Shown here: piece by piece, positions 1 to 11,559 of the stretch
How the letters are laid out: every line of letters starts with the position of its first letter
How positions within the stretch are numbered: the first letter of the stretch is position 1
Origin: Mantis religiosa
Lineage: Eukaryota > Arthropoda > Insecta > Mantodea > Mantidae
Direction of reading: 5' to 3'
NCBI GenBank assembly: GCA_030765055.1
Contig: CM060947.1
Location: 219,053,271-219,117,270, forward strand
Length of the DNA stretch: 64,000 nucleotides
Program-made: the position numbers and the translations under genes
The notes under the pieces: model-generated
Database searches by the model: none
Told to the model about the DNA's origin: nothing
What the model saw: only the letters and a program-made list of their open reading frames with translations

Positions 1-325
1 CATGATATTATATGTTGGAAGAGAATTGTCAAATTTATATTTTCTTAACTGTTTGAATTAAATAAATTACGCAACAGGGTTGATTTTTCTGAAATGCATG
101 TTAATCCTTAACCGAAGTAAAGAGGAGGTTCCTTTGCTCTCAAGCACATGATACGATAGCACGTGATTTAGCGGTAGTGATGACATATTCGTTTATATGC
201 CTTTTATTACTGACCTTGTTTTGAACTGGATTAGTCATATATCGTCATTCGATGGTGTGTTGTGCCGAGTGCGAGAGCTAAATTATTTTATTGATCGTTT
301 ATTGCGCGTCTACCTATTATGTATA

Positions 326-674
326 ATGGCAGAGTCTACCGCCAGTTTTTCGCTGAAGCATCGCAAGGGAAAACCTTTACAAAGCGGCGAAAAAAGATTT
401 GTGTTGCATGTATTTAATTCACTCACAGAGAAGAATCCGTCTTTGTCAGTGAGAGAAGTCGAACAGCTGTGCTCTGAACTTAAAAGTGTGTTAGATGCGT
501 AGGAACAACGCAACATGAAATTGAGAGAACAGGAAAACTTACCACTCCAGGGGCGATATTGCTGTGTGGCGAAGACGTTATTTAAGGACAATCATACTGT
601 ACCGGGATACAAATAGCAAAATATACTACCTTGACGAGACTTGGGTGAATAAAGGTCACACATGTATGGCGTGA
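326..674 (+). pseudogene. Relic of an IS630/Tc1-type DDE transposase
   Basis: Three pieces of one insect transposase type (DDE superfamily, IS630/Tc1-mariner clan) lie in order but in different frames. The first piece starts at ATG 326 and reads MAESTASFSL, then KRFVLHVFN and LSVREVEQLCSEL, a helix-turn-helix-like N-terminus. After the stop at 500-502 a second piece reads RTGKLTTPG (about 526-552, shifted frame). A third piece reads IYYLDETWVNKGHT just before 674 and holds the first catalytic Asp in the DETW motif. The two later catalytic acidic residues are absent, so most of the core is deleted. An intact member would be about 300-400 residues. Family recognition is from memory of insect DDE proteins. 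No terminal repeats were found. It is certainly non-functional. Confidence 0.75.
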
Positions 675-1079
675 CCCGACTTTTAAGACTGAAAGACAAG
701 CACTTTTGTAAATTATGTGTGCTGGTTTTAAAGAATCCCAGTGGAAAAGGCCGAAGGCCTTTCATTATAAACTTGTTTCAGTTTCATTGCTCATTCATTC
801 AGTTTCAAATTGCTCAGTTTCATTATAAACTTCTTTATTTTTGCATGCCTTCATATTCTTATTTATATGACTTTTATCGATCTTCCTGGCAATTATTAGG
901 TATGACGTTTACTGCAGTTTTAAATGTGACGGGAAGGCACCGCCTACGGCCTATGGCGCGAAAGCATTAGCCAGTTAGGATGAGGGGGGAGGTAGTTGTA
1001 GGTGGAGTGATACATGTCAGCGGGGGAAGGTTATATGGAACAGAGATTAGGAGTTCTCATATGCTATGAGACACGCACC

Positions 1080-1150
1080 AGAATAACTTAGTGAAGCCTG
1101 GGACTTAAGTACTTACAGCATAGTAAGTCGCCACAAATGTTGCATTAGTG
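1080..1150 (+). repeat. Fragment of family A tRNA-like repeat (head part)
   Basis: This stretch contains the family A head sequence (CCTGGGACTTAAGTACTTAC, then AGTAAGTCGCCACAAA). The same head is seen in the longer copies near 4565 and 10830. The tRNA-like body and the tail are missing here. Just upstream (1054-1072) a short stretch resembles another part of family A in the opposite orientation, so the fragment may be rearranged. Confidence 0.6.
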
Positions 1151-1728
1151 TGGCATGTCTAAAATGCGATCCTGCGACTCATCATTTGTCTATTGTAACA
1201 TTCACTGCACAACAATTTTCACTGCACTTGGACGGTTTCTGACTGGTGTCACCACCTTCCCGACGTTACACAAATTTGAAGCTGCGTGTGTATAGTCTAG
1301 CCTCAGTCTAGAACAAGGGTCTTATCTCAGGGTGTGCGTAAGTATATAGGAGTAAGGATGACGCCGGAATCCAAGTTTGAGACTTGTTTAATAACTGCTT
1401 CTTTATATAATACTCATGTAATGTCGAGGCTGCTAACTTACCCTTATCTATGTTAATATGCGGATAACACGCGATAACACGTAATTTATTGACTCACTAG
1501 AATTACGCTAACCATCTGGACTTTTGTTACTTTTGTTTCCGTTCGGCGACTAGCTTCTAAGAAAGGTTCTCGTCTCTTTCACAAACGCCAAACATCTGCA
1601 CCGCCCTTGAAGCAGACTTCCCTATATTTACCTGCTCAACTAACAATCCTGTTTCACCCTTAAGCAATACATCAAATGTGCATATCTAATCTATTATGAT
1701 TATTAATTTATTGGATCTGTAATAAGAC

Positions 1729-2333
1729 TTGAATCATTCCTGGCGACAAATACGCTCACCACCTGTAATACAGCAAACGTCAGATAAGCCTACCGCTACA
1801 GCCTACATCCCGTTTACCGGTAATCTATCCGGCAGAATCAGCAGAATTGTCGCCAAATACATCAGGAGCATCCACAAGCCCCCTCCAAAGATTAAACATC
1901 TGTTGAGAACAGTGAAAGACAAACTGGACTTCCAAGTTCCGGGAGTGTACTGCATTCCCTGTGAATGTGGGACACCGTATATAGGAACAACCGGAAGGGC
2001 CATCGCTACTAGAATAATCGTTTAATGCAACCTGAGAAGTCTGGGCTGGCAGAGCATTGTTTTGATAACGACCATAGAGCCAATTTTCGGGTCGACGACC
2101 ATATTAACAAAATGCAACGTTACTGGGAGCGGAGAATTAAGGAGGCTTTGGCGATTTCCTCTGAAAGGAGCACGCTTAATCGTGATGCTGGATTTCAGTT
2201 CAGATCCTCTTGGAAACCGGCCTTAAAAATGGAAATCCATCGAATTAAGAAGCAAAGATCAATACAGCTTGATAATCAAGTTAAGTATTTACGTTTCTGT
2301 GAGACAATTTTCTATACTCACGCCATCTCCTGA
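1729..2333 (+). pseudogene. Penelope-like element, C-terminal GIY-YIG endonuclease fragment
   Basis: The frame from 1729 to 2025 reads IPFTGNLSGRISRIVAKY, then IHKPPPKIKHLLR, then GVYCIPCECGTPYIGTTGR. The GVY...YIG pair and the CxC linker are typical of the GIY-YIG endonuclease domain at the C-terminus of Penelope-like retroelement proteins. After a stop the match resumes in another frame from 2025: EKSGLAEHC, then WERRIKEAL, then LNRDAGFQF, the usual downstream part of that domain. Roughly twenty residues between the two frames appear lost. The reverse transcriptase part is absent upstream, so this is a truncated 3' remnant. Family assignment is from recognised motif order; no search was run. 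Confidence 0.8.
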
Positions 2334-2499
2334 CCTGGCATTTAATTTACTGAAAAGTCTTTTGTTCAGTAATGCGAATTTTGATAGTGCTTTGTCTTTG
2401 TTTATAACTGTGTTATATCCAGTATTTCATTTTGTGGTTATAACATTTTATAAATATCCTGATGATGGGAGAGATGTACACTCCCGGAACGTTGATATC

Positions 2500-3900
2500 T
2501 AATCATCTTTTCACCTGGTTGGCTGCCCGAGAATAAAGTGAGCGGATCTATAATTTCGGTATCACTGGGTTCCTTGGTTTTGTAAGTGGCTGCCTGCTAT
2601 CACCCTGAAGTCGGCCTATCTGCGCCTTGGCCTACCTCTGTGTCTTCTGCCTGTATGGTCCGATTACCTTGTTCTAAATCATGAATTAATGAAACGTATC
2701 CAGTATTTATGCATTAGTTATCAGACATTAATGTTTATAAACCTGTTGTGCTCAACTTAACTACAACTGCCGGAGTTAAATTTCTAGTACCTAAGCTTCT
2801 TGAAATGTTTGTTGCTTTATAATGCAAATAAGCGTTATTTAAATGTTTAATACCATGTTCCTGTGGTCCCTATAATTATAATAAAGCACGTCTACTGAGA
2901 AACCTCAAACTAGAGTTTACACGCTCAACAATTTTTAAGGTGGGAAGAAAGAGGAATTTGCAAATTGCTGAGCAATGTGATGACGTCGAGGGAGGGAATT
3001 TATTTGACGCAGCATTTCTTCGCTCGATGGACAGGAAAAGGGGAAGAGAAAGGCAGCTATAACTCCAGAGGGGCTGTCTTCTTCTTTATGTGCTGCAAAA
3101 CTTGTCCACAAAGTTGAAGGAGAACTTCACGAGACATCTCGCATAAACTGTTCCGTTATCTGGTAAGGTGAGGCTTGGGTAAATATTTTATTTTCTCTCT
3201 GGATCTCTGATCTGACAAGGAACACGCGCGGAGACTTGAATCAAATAAGTTTCTCGAGATCCAAGCAAAGGGCGGGGGTGATCTAACATACTGTACGCGC
3301 ATGCGCCGAATCTCCGGACAGTGTGAGTCCATAGAACTTTCTCTTCAGCTCTATAAACTTGGTATCTCAAGTTGATTTTTGAGAATAACCGTTTCCTCCA
3401 ATCCTACATGTATATCTCCATATATGAATACAATCCAATGTAGTGTATTACAAAGTGATGTGACAATTGCTTGCAATGTGACAATTTTTTTTTAAATTAT
3501 CTTTTAGCCTTTTGGACTCATTTTGAAGCGATATACTTGTAAAATTAGTTATCCACGAGTTTTCACACTGAACACCTCCCCAGGTTACACGCTGAAGTGA
3601 CTACCTTTGGTGTTTCGAGGCGTAAGGATTGGGGTTCCAATCCCATATCCAGTGTCTTTTTGTGCAAATAAATGGAAAACAAAAATAACAACAGAGAAAA
3701 ATATCGATAAAGGGGGTAAAGTATAAAAAAGAACTCCACATGTCACTTAAACAAATTGAAGAAAATAAAATCACTAAAGGAATAAATCAAACACAGTTTC
3801 GGCAATAATGTTTCAAAAACTAAAATTTTAAATATTTCTATAAAAATAAAATACCACAGTTCATCGTTATTCCCCTATGTTTTCTATATCAATGTTATAA
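2500..3900. other. Gene-free AT-rich stretch
   Basis: I see no convincing reading frame or terminal repeat here. A tRNA B-box-like string (GGGTTCCAATCC, about 3631-3642) suggests a worn SINE around 3575-3660, but no matching copy exists in the window to confirm it. Confidence 0.5.
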
Positions 3901-3979
3901 AGAGAGAGAGGTGTGTGTGTGTGTGTCTGTGTGTGTGCGTGCGTGCGCGTGCGCGTGCGTGTGCGTGTGTGTGTTTGGG
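3901..3979. repeat. GA then GT/GC microsatellite
   Basis: A short GA run passes into about 70 bases of GT repeats with GC interruptions (GTGTGCGTGCGTGCGCGTGC). This is a simple alternating purine-pyrimidine tract with no coding value. Confidence 0.95.
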
Positions 3980-4324
3980 GGTTAGTCTAAAATACCATAA
4001 TTATAAACATTATGAACTTATGAACTATTAAAAATTTCAATTCTTTGTACCAGACATTGAGTGTAAAGTAACCTAGTTTTATTTCGTAAACTACTAAAAC
4101 ATTAAAAAGAATTTACAAATAGCTTCTACTTGAGTGCGAACGCAATGGAGGCATAAAAGATCCTGATTGTACGCCTTCTAGCTGAGAATATTTTACAATA
4201 AAAAGAAACCCTAATCCACAGAAAATATATGTAATATTAGACAAATGTCGCGGATACTTTATTCCAAGATATTCGAGATCGTTTTCAGAGTGTACTAAAT
4301 AACTTTACAAAGAGAGAAAGTTGT

Positions 4325-4535
4325 TGGAAATAATCATTTCTTCCACACTAGCCGTGTGTAGGCTAAGGTTTCAATGAATAGAGTGAGACTGAAATATTCA
4401 ATGCCATTGCCGGGATTTCAACCACGGATCTCCCGCTCTCCGTGCGGTTGCTCTAACCATCTGAGTTACTATGGCCAACACGCTATTAAATTCTCGCCTA
4501 CACTACAGCTAGTGTGGAAGAAATGATTATTTTCG
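4325..4535 (-). repeat. Family A tRNA-like repeat, minus copy with inverted tails
   Basis: Read on the minus strand it holds a tRNA-like body with an A-box region (GTAACTCAGATGGTTAGAGC) and a B-box region (GTGGTTGAAATCCCGGC), followed by the tail with TAGCCTACACACGGCTAGTG. The tail sequence is present at both ends in opposite orientation (AATCATTTCTTCCACACTAG at the left, its complement at the right), so the copy can fold back on itself. It is most simply a Pol III-type SINE that suffered a rearrangement. Confidence 0.75.
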
Positions 4536-4544
4536 TCAATTTAC

Positions 4545-4800
4545 CCGAATAACAGTGGTTTAACTATGAAGTCTGGGACTTAAGTACTTACAGCATAGTA
4601 AGTCGCCACAAAAAGGTGCTTCTGTCATAGCATATGAGAACCCCTAGTGGTCTACCGGGAAAACAAGGAGTCAGTTGGAGAATTTAATGTCATGTTGGCC
4701 ACAGTAGCTCAGTTGGTTAGAGCAGGCGCACGAGAAGCGGGAGATCCGAGGTTCAAATTCCGGTTATGACATTGAATTGTTCAGCATGGCTCTATTCATT
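4545..4800 (+). repeat. Family A tRNA-like repeat, plus copy
   Basis: This is the most complete plus-strand copy in the window. The order is head (GACTTAAGTACTTACAGCAT), linker (CCCTAGTGGTCTACCGGGAA), a tRNA-like body with TAGCTCAGTTGGTTAGAGC and GAGGTTCAAATTCCGG as A and B boxes, then a short downstream part. It lies directly beside the minus copy at 4325-4535, so the two face each other. Related copies are at 10825, 11285, 11595 and 42000. Confidence 0.8.
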
Positions 4801-5029
4801 CAGAGAAAATTGTGTTCAGCTAACATTAGCAGATAGCGAATTGAGAAATTTATTATTTTTCATGGTTATGGATTCCATGTCTTTTATAAAGCGGTTAACT
4901 TGGTGATCTGGACATGAGGAAGCTTCTTTATTTTCACCGGTTTCACCTCTTTTCTTGCATATGTTTAAGGAGGCACCGTAGCTCTTATCAGAATTCGGGT
5001 TCTTGGTTCCCCTTTCCCGGTTCTCTGCT

Positions 5030-5600
5030 CACAACTCTGCCTCCAAGATGGACTTGTTAAGTGCAGAGAGGATCTACTCCCATTAGTCCTGGACCCATAG
5101 GATCAAGGACCCGGGCCTCCTTCTACCCGGGAGCGATGGATACTCCGGGGCTCTTTCCATAGGGCAATACCTGGAGTCTAAAAATCCTCCCCCGCTGAAC
5201 ACAACGTCAAGATGGGATGGAAGTGGATACACGACTTAAGCGCGTCAACCCCGCAGGGGTGGGGCCAAATGGTGATCTAGCACACCTTCTACTGGCTTTG
5301 CAGGCTAGCATCCGGGACTTTTTGGGCAACCCTCTACCCCATCCGGGCGGCCGTAGCCTGACCGGAAGTACCCAATTCCCCGTGGGTGTCGGGAACACAC
5401 TGCTCCCTCGAGTCCAACCCAATCCGAACAACTCCCGTATGGGAGCGGCTCGGCAGTTCGGCCCGAGGTTCTCTAGTAACGTCAGAGGTGCCACGAGTGC
5501 TAAGGAGTTCCGCAGCGCCCGCACCTCGGCAGCTGAAGGGGACGGATCCCCTCCCCTACGGGACTCCAAGATGGACTCAGGGCGCTAACCCTCCCAACTT
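5030..5600 (+). repeat. GC-rich dispersed repeat, family F, copy 1
   Basis: This block is far richer in GC than its surroundings. It matches the block at 44040-44620 in the opposite orientation. Shared pieces in order include CTCCCATTAGTCCTGGACCC, the AAGGACCCGGG region, GATCTAGCACACCTTCTACT, TCCAACCCAATCCGAACAAC and GGATCCCCTCCCCTACGGG. Open frames of about 120 codons exist on both strands (5207-5569 minus, 5217-5588 plus), but the other copy does not keep them, so they are probably composition artefacts. The element type is unknown to me. Confidence 0.8.
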
Positions 5601-6139
5601 CTGTTACTGCACCCCCATTCATGACACCCTTTGGGTACCGTGTTGGTGATTACGGCGATCGGCCGTCAATGGGTTGCTGTACCACGGAATTAGTTCTGGA
5701 TTATGTGAAAGCTAATGCAGCTTTTATATACAACAATTTTTGGACCAAGGAGAAGATACAGAAGTTTAAAACCACCTCCAGCGAATATCTAAAATATTAG
5801 TCGGCCATTCCAAGCGAAGATTTCAAAGGATTGTTATAGGCAAAGCAGCACTACCAGAACAGGCAAAACTGTCGGGAGGACGTTAAGGAAGTCGGACGTT
5901 CCCCCAATATTTCTCATCGGTTTGTGAATAACAGGATCATTCATTGGTTTGTTAGGAATAGCCAGAGTGCACATGACAATTATGGGAGGTAAATAGGATG
6001 AAGCAACATAAAACCCTTTAAGATGTTTTTGCGATAAGTTAATGACAATGTGGGAGATAAATGGAATTAATCATATCGTTTCTCGAGTTAGAAATCTAAT
6101 TATGCAATTGTGCAAGGTAGTCATGTATAAGATAACACC

Positions 6140-6740
6140 CATATTATGTTAGAAATACACATTCAGAACGTCCACAATAACCCACATTAATATTAAAAAC
6201 ATCGACACCAAGAGAGGTGGCATTACTAGAGCTAGGTAATACAAAAAGGAGAGGAATAATAATAGAGGAAATATTGAAATTCTGGTATAAGTGTATTAAA
6301 GAGCAGAAAGGGGAATTATTGAATCTGTGCATGAAGCCACAGAAAAGCATTAAAATACAAATAACTGGTGGTCGGAATTGGAAAGAATGATATCGAAGAT
6401 AGGCATGGGAGATCTATGGAGAGCAGAGGGGATAAATTATAGCGGTTTTTGGAAGGAAGTGAGAACTAGAGTACAAGATATAAATAGGCAAGAGATATGG
6501 GAAGGTATAGAAGAAAAGAAATATTTGAAATTTTATAAGCAATTAAAGACAGAATGGGGTAGGGAAAAATACATAAATCAATGTGACAAAACTGGAAGAG
6601 AAGGCATAGCATGGATGAGGTAGGAATATGTGAATTTTGTGGAGACCAAGAGTGCACTGTGGTTACCTGATAGAATGTACGGAGTTAACAAATTACAGGA
6701 GAAAAATATCGGATAAGAAACGGGACAGTGTAAGTAAAGA
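6140..6740 (+). pseudogene. LINE ORF2 C-terminal fragment, first part
   Basis: Broken frames in this stretch match the C-terminal end of an insect non-LTR retrotransposon ORF2. Pieces include EILKFWYKCIKEQKGELL near 6260-6320, the region of 6378-6620 reading EEKKYLKFYKQLKTEWGREK, and GREGIAWMR. Next comes a zinc-knuckle-like pattern with CEFCG near 6630 and ECTELTNYR near 6675 in a shifted frame. Several frameshifts are needed. The reverse transcriptase core is missing, as expected for a 5'-truncated LINE copy. The reading resumes after a 230-bp insertion (see 6971-7190). Confidence 0.65.
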
Positions 6741-6970
6741 CTTGCCGGCCCTCGTAGTCATGGTCTTTAGAACGTATGTCTGTAGCGTTCCACCGCGTAG
6801 AGGGTCGCGGGTTCGAGTCCCGCCCGGGGCAAGGGTGTTTATGTGTATAGTGTATGTGTGTGAAACTACAGAATACAGATAGGTAATTAAACGGAAACAA
6901 TAAAAAACGGTTAAATAAGGAAAAGAAAAATATATATCTATGTACATATATATTTTTTTTTAATTAAAAA
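6741..6970 (+). mobile_element. tRNA-derived SINE inserted into the LINE tail
   Basis: The insertion starts with a tRNA-like body. It has a TGCCGGCC head, a weak A-box region, and a perfect T-arm (GCGGG, TTCGAGT, CCCGC) with B-box GGTTCGAGTCC, and it closes with GGGGCA near 6831. An AT-rich tail follows and ends in a run of A. AAAGA occurs immediately before (6736-6740) and after (6971-6975) the insert and may be the target-site duplication. The LINE-type reading is interrupted exactly here. An aged real tRNA gene is less likely because the acceptor stem pairs poorly and an A-rich tail is present. Confidence 0.65.
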
Positions 6971-7190
6971 AAAGAGATTGGCGTTACGTCTGCTAACTGG
7001 GATTGGAGAAAAGAAAAATAGATGTATAGGAGATTTCTTATATATATTAAGAGAAAAGTGGATTAGGATAAAGGAAGCGAAGGTCAAGAAGAAATGACAC
7101 CAAACTGCTCAGGAAAACCAAAGGCTTATGGCCAGGGGACCTGAGGCAGCGAGTAAATCTTGAGTCAGCAAATTTCGTGTATTTGTACAG
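6971..7190 (+). pseudogene. LINE ORF2 C-terminal fragment, second part
   Basis: After the SINE, one frame reads RLALRLLTGIGEKKNRCIGD followed by a basic stretch (LREKWIRIKEAKVKKK) and a stop near 7097. This is the kind of basic tail that ends insect LINE ORF2 proteins. It fits as the continuation of the fragment ending at 6740. The following 90 bases would be 3' untranslated sequence. Confidence 0.5.
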
Positions 7191-7667
7191 AATGTACAAA
7201 TAATACGGCATGTTCAATATTAAAGTTATTGCAGTGAAATTGTAATGGAAACGTTACAAATGCATAAATATGAAATATTAAAAGCTTAAGCACAACACAG
7301 AGGCTTTAAGCGAAAGCCTTTGTTTTTGTTCTTTTCCAGCCGGAAATCTCTGCAGTTAATGCAATAACGCGAACGGAGCTGTGAGTTCAGGTGCTACAAG
7401 AAATAAAGAGATATTGCACAAAGCAACTCAAAAGCTTTCACTGTGGCATGAGTGAACTATTGCGTGTGCACAAAGTCTGCAACATGTCACGTTATGATAC
7501 AATCTAGGATAATAAATAAGCAGGAATGAAAAGTTTGTACACTTCATCTCCTGGTATTTTACTGCGCATTGTTTGAGAAACGTGGAATATGGTTTTGAGG
7601 ACCTCTCGATAAATGTTTTGCACTCATATGCCTTGGTCTACTGAATGTTGCAAGTTATTCTTAGATT

Positions 7668-8205
7668 AGGATTATTATGGAGGAGATTCGGTACTGCGAC
7701 AAGTCTTGATCTATGCCCCCAAGTGGCGCCTCCCTGGGAGGATGGATGAGGCGAGAGGTGGCCAACTCGAGGAGTCATAACAGTGCAGAGGACAGGGTCT
7801 CTACTATTTACCAGTTTGAATCTCCCCAAGTGGGCTAGCCTAACCGGTATCTCACCAGCCGTGGTCCATAAACGGCCCACCAGGTCGGTCCGGAGACCGG
7901 AAACCGTCCTATGAAAGGAGGAGGTATTTACCAGGAGCATACCATCCTGCCATGCAGCTCCGAGACACCCCGACTCTTCTGCCCTGAAGGAGACCATCAG
8001 AAGAGAGATGATGTGAAATGTTAATGGAGATGAGATGGGGGGGACAGGAATTTCGGGGGATGTAATTAAACTATCCAGCATTCGCCTGACGACTCGGGAA
8101 AACCTCCGAAAAAGCTCATGGGTCAGGTAGGTATGCCACAAGAATCAACCAGGGCCTCTCGAATGCGGGAAACACACGAAACCACCTAAGCCGTCCCGCT
8201 CGGTA
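7668..8205 (-). repeat. Family D long tRNA-derived SINE, minus copy 1
   Basis: This is a 540-bp repeat. Its minus-strand start is tRNA-like (degenerate B-box region near 8140-8160) and its body includes the ATCTCTCTTCTGATGGTCTC region and TCCGAGACACCCCGACTCTT (plus-strand wording near 7950). It aligns piece by piece with copies at 28588-29190, 50565-51015 and 62890-64000. The 167-codon minus frame within it (7638-8141) is not kept in the other copies, so it is not a gene. Confidence 0.8.
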
Positions 8206-8209
8206 ATTT

Positions 8210-10820
8210 TGTTAGATACACTTATTTCAATATTTTGTTCAGATAAGTGAGATAAACTTCTGCAGACATTTTTAAAGTAATTTCTTTTTAAAGTCGCAGC
8301 AATAACGTGTCTGTTATCATCAAAATGAACAATTCACATATAAATTAAGTCTTGATTTAAGATAATGAATACTTTTAAAAACAAATATTATAGCTGTCAT
8401 ATAAATGCATTATTTAAAGAAATGAGATTGTAGAGTGGTTGACACCTTAGCCAAATTTGTGAGAAAGTGTTTCAGATATTTCTTTTTATTAGAAGATTGG
8501 TAACGAGTGTTGGAAGAGAGTGTTGCAGAGATAGTTGGGCCATCATTACCTACACATATGTAGGTGTAAAGGCGTGGCCTTGTTAGAACACTTGTTTGCG
8601 AAGGGGTGCTGTGACTTCGAAGTAAGGCCTGTTGCATGTTGCATTGCAGGAAAAAGGAAAATAAGTGAATACAGTAAAAGCAGTACAATTTAGTTGAGTT
8701 AAATCCTTTATGAGCTGTTCGTTATGTACTGGATGTGAAGTTCTACTCTCTTTTCATGTAAACTGCCAATAAACAACTTTCTGTTTGATAAAAGTATAAT
8801 ATCAATCCAGTTATACAAAATATCTCAGGAATGGTAATTGGCACAGAAAATGATTTTAAGTAAATTGTGCTTTACTTCTAACTACAATTGTGGTTGAGCA
8901 ATTTACACTAAAATTTATCAGAATAAATATTACTGCATAGGCTATTGCTGGAAAATTCCAATTGTATTACCCAAGGCATTTAGGAAATACTTCCCACTAA
9001 AGGCACTGTTATCGGTTTACCCACATTGCTGGCTGTCAGAATGGAGGAGAGGTAAACAGTATGTCACAAAAATATACACATTATTGAAGGAAGAAAATAT
9101 CCTACGCTAAGTAGCAGACCAAAATTGGCTTATTTAATTCTGATATGAAGATTCCGAATCGTGCATATGTTTCACTTTCTGTATCTTTAGAGCTTCCATC
9201 TGGGGCGATGTTGTCTAAAGGATTAAATCAACTTTCATGTCTGTAGAACCGCGGTTGTCATCTCAGGATTCCATAAAACCGATTCAAGTATTTGATTCAT
9301 CATTCCCTTCAGCACTGATTACTATTATTTCTATTTCTTCTTTGACTAAGGCATTTCAATGCCACTATTTTTATTCTGTGGACACAATTTTGTTGCATGC
9401 ATATTTCCAGTCCTCTCCAGTGTTGCTTAAACATTGTTGCGTTTAAAGTCATAGAACACATATTTCCGCCATTGTTTGCTTCATGATATTCCATATCAAT
9501 TCAGGGGGGTTTAAATTTCAGTGATAAGGCAGCAATTTATATCCACTAATATGTGCTGCATATTCTTAAGTTTTTGAGACTAAATCCTATTTTCTTTAAT
9601 ATTTACCGTAATATGTACTGTTTACAAAAATTAAGTTGCATCTTCATTGAATAGAATAACTTCTTCACTGTGGAATTTCTTAGTGTATTTCACAATACTC
9701 TAAAAGTTCTGCGAATGGCCACATTATCAAATTGTACATTTGAAATTTCTTTTTTATTAAGTTGTTTTCCTATAGTAGTAACTTGTGTATCTGAAACACT
9801 AGCTTTTCTCAAATTCTTTAACCATTCCTTTTATTATGGCTTCAAATGTTCCTACTACCGTAGCCGTTCTAGTCACTATCCTTTGCATCGGAAAACCAGA
9901 CCGTTTTGCTTTTGCTCCATGAAGAACTGGAAAACATTCTGAATCAATCTGAGTTTACAACTCTCCAATGTTTCCAATGTTTGATTATTATTAGAAACAC
10001 ATATTTTGTGGTACGGCACTATACTGTGCTGCGGTACTCATGCGTCACACCACGGTTAACAACTTATGGTTCGTCTAGTTTAGCTCGAAACATGACCTAC
10101 TTAGTGCTACTCCTGCCTGTGCCAAGGGAGGGGTGAAAAGTTTTGTAAACACATTGCCACTGCTATCCGCGACTGCCATATCTCTGTCACACAGCGACAG
10201 GTGCTGCAATTAGTGCAGGGCTTGCTTATTTATAAATAGTGCTTTATATTGACAGTGAAATAAGGTAATAATGGAAATATGGTTCCAAAACCGGCGTTGT
10301 ACGAGATAATTAAGATAAGTTAAAGCTCTATACAGTAGACTCCATAGCTGAATTAAATGGTCATACCTTACTTACCTCCGTGTACATTGTGACACGAATG
10401 CCATTGAGGTAATGTTGGCACAAATCAATGAAGGTAGAAAGATATACTGGGGAAAATACGGATTAATGGCTATGTGGAAAAAATTCATCATAAAATTAGA
10501 GAAAGTGACTCTCCAAAAAATCCCTAATGGACGGTACATCTATGCTACCCCCATCTGCCAGTGGTCTTCAAAGTGCTACGCTTGAAAGTATTAAAGGGAT
10601 AGCTACAATATAATCACGTGGAATCATTTGGAATATTGCATGGAAGTAATGCGATGTAGGATTAAGCATAGGTTACCTACGCGGGCAGTAATGCGATCTC
10701 CCACCCCTCTCTATAATTCCCATGTTTCAAGATAAACCAGACGAACTGTACAGTGTACGAACTTTAAGTTTTTTAAATAAAACTTTATTAAATTTCCAAC
10801 AAATAACCTAATAGTGGCAC
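8210..10820. other. Gene-free AT-rich stretch
   Basis: This stretch holds only short open frames with no recognisable motifs. I found no clear terminal repeats, tRNA-like bodies or long runs, and no sequence in it that recurs elsewhere in the window. Confidence 0.5.
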
Positions 10821-10824
10821 CTAT

Positions 10825-11060
10825 AACGCCTGGTATTTGAGTACTTACAGAGTTAATAAGTCGCCACAAACGATGTGTATCTCGAATACGAAGACCCCTA
10901 GCGGTTTACCGGGAAAACATACGACTCAATTGGAGAACTTAATGCATGACGGCACGTTGACCATGGTAGCTCAAAGGTTAAGCGCGACCGAACGGAAACC
11001 GGGAGATCCGTGGTTCAAATCCCGGCCATGGCATTACATTTGTCAGGTTAACTCTCCAAA
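10825..11060 (+). repeat. Family A tRNA-like repeat, plus copy
   Basis: The head (GTACTTACAGAGTTAATAAG), the linker (CCCTAGCGGTTTACCGGGAA) and the tRNA-like body with B box GTGGTTCAAATCCCGGCCAT are all present. The copy is close to the one at 4545-4800 except for point changes. It ends near the CCATGGCATTACATT string. Confidence 0.8.
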
Positions 11061-11284
11061 ACATTTTAGGGTTTCAAGAATAGCAGTCAATTCTTAGCTA
11101 AAACTCCAATGGGCCAAGACTTCAACATTTTGCATAGCAAATAAATTGTACATCTTGAAATTTTTGGGAAATTAATTGTGAAGTTCTGTTTATTCACAAA
11201 TTATTCAGAAATAATTTTTAAAATGTTCTTTAAATGACAAACCACAAGTAACAGTCAAAGATGAAACACAGAAAAAATGTAATA

Positions 11285-11545
11285 CTTCGGAAACGTAGAG
11301 TCAGAATGAAAAATTCAATGCCATAGCCGGGATTTGAACCACAGATCTTCTGGTTTCCGTCCAGCCGCTCTACCATTGAGCTAATATGGCCAACGTGCCA
11401 ACATGACATTAAATTCTCAACTGACTCGTATTTTCTCGGTAAACCACTTAGGTGCTCTCATAATCACATGAGACAACTACCTTAATGGCGACTTACAACA
11501 TGTAAGTACTTTAAGGCCCAGGCTTTAGTTAACCACTATTAGGTC
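11285..11545 (-). repeat. Family A tRNA-like repeat, minus copy
   Basis: Read on the minus strand it has the head near 11530, the linker near 11450, the tRNA-like body with A box TAGCTCAATGGTAGAGCGGC and B box GTGGTTCAAATCCCGGCTAT, and the tail start near 11290. This is a nearly complete copy. The right-hand neighbour at 11597 repeats its body almost exactly. Confidence 0.8.
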
Positions 11546-11559
11546 AATTAATGGAATTT

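Noticed and set aside
5207..5588. Overlapping 120- and 123-codon frames on opposite strands
   Set aside because: They lie in the GC-rich family F repeat, and the second copy at 44040 does not preserve either frame.
6742..6831. Possible functional tRNA gene
   Set aside because: The T-arm is perfect, but the acceptor stem pairs poorly, the A-box region is weak, and an A-rich tail with flanking AAAGA points to a SINE.
7638..8141. 167-codon minus-strand frame
   Set aside because: It lies inside a family D SINE; other copies of the same SINE break the frame.
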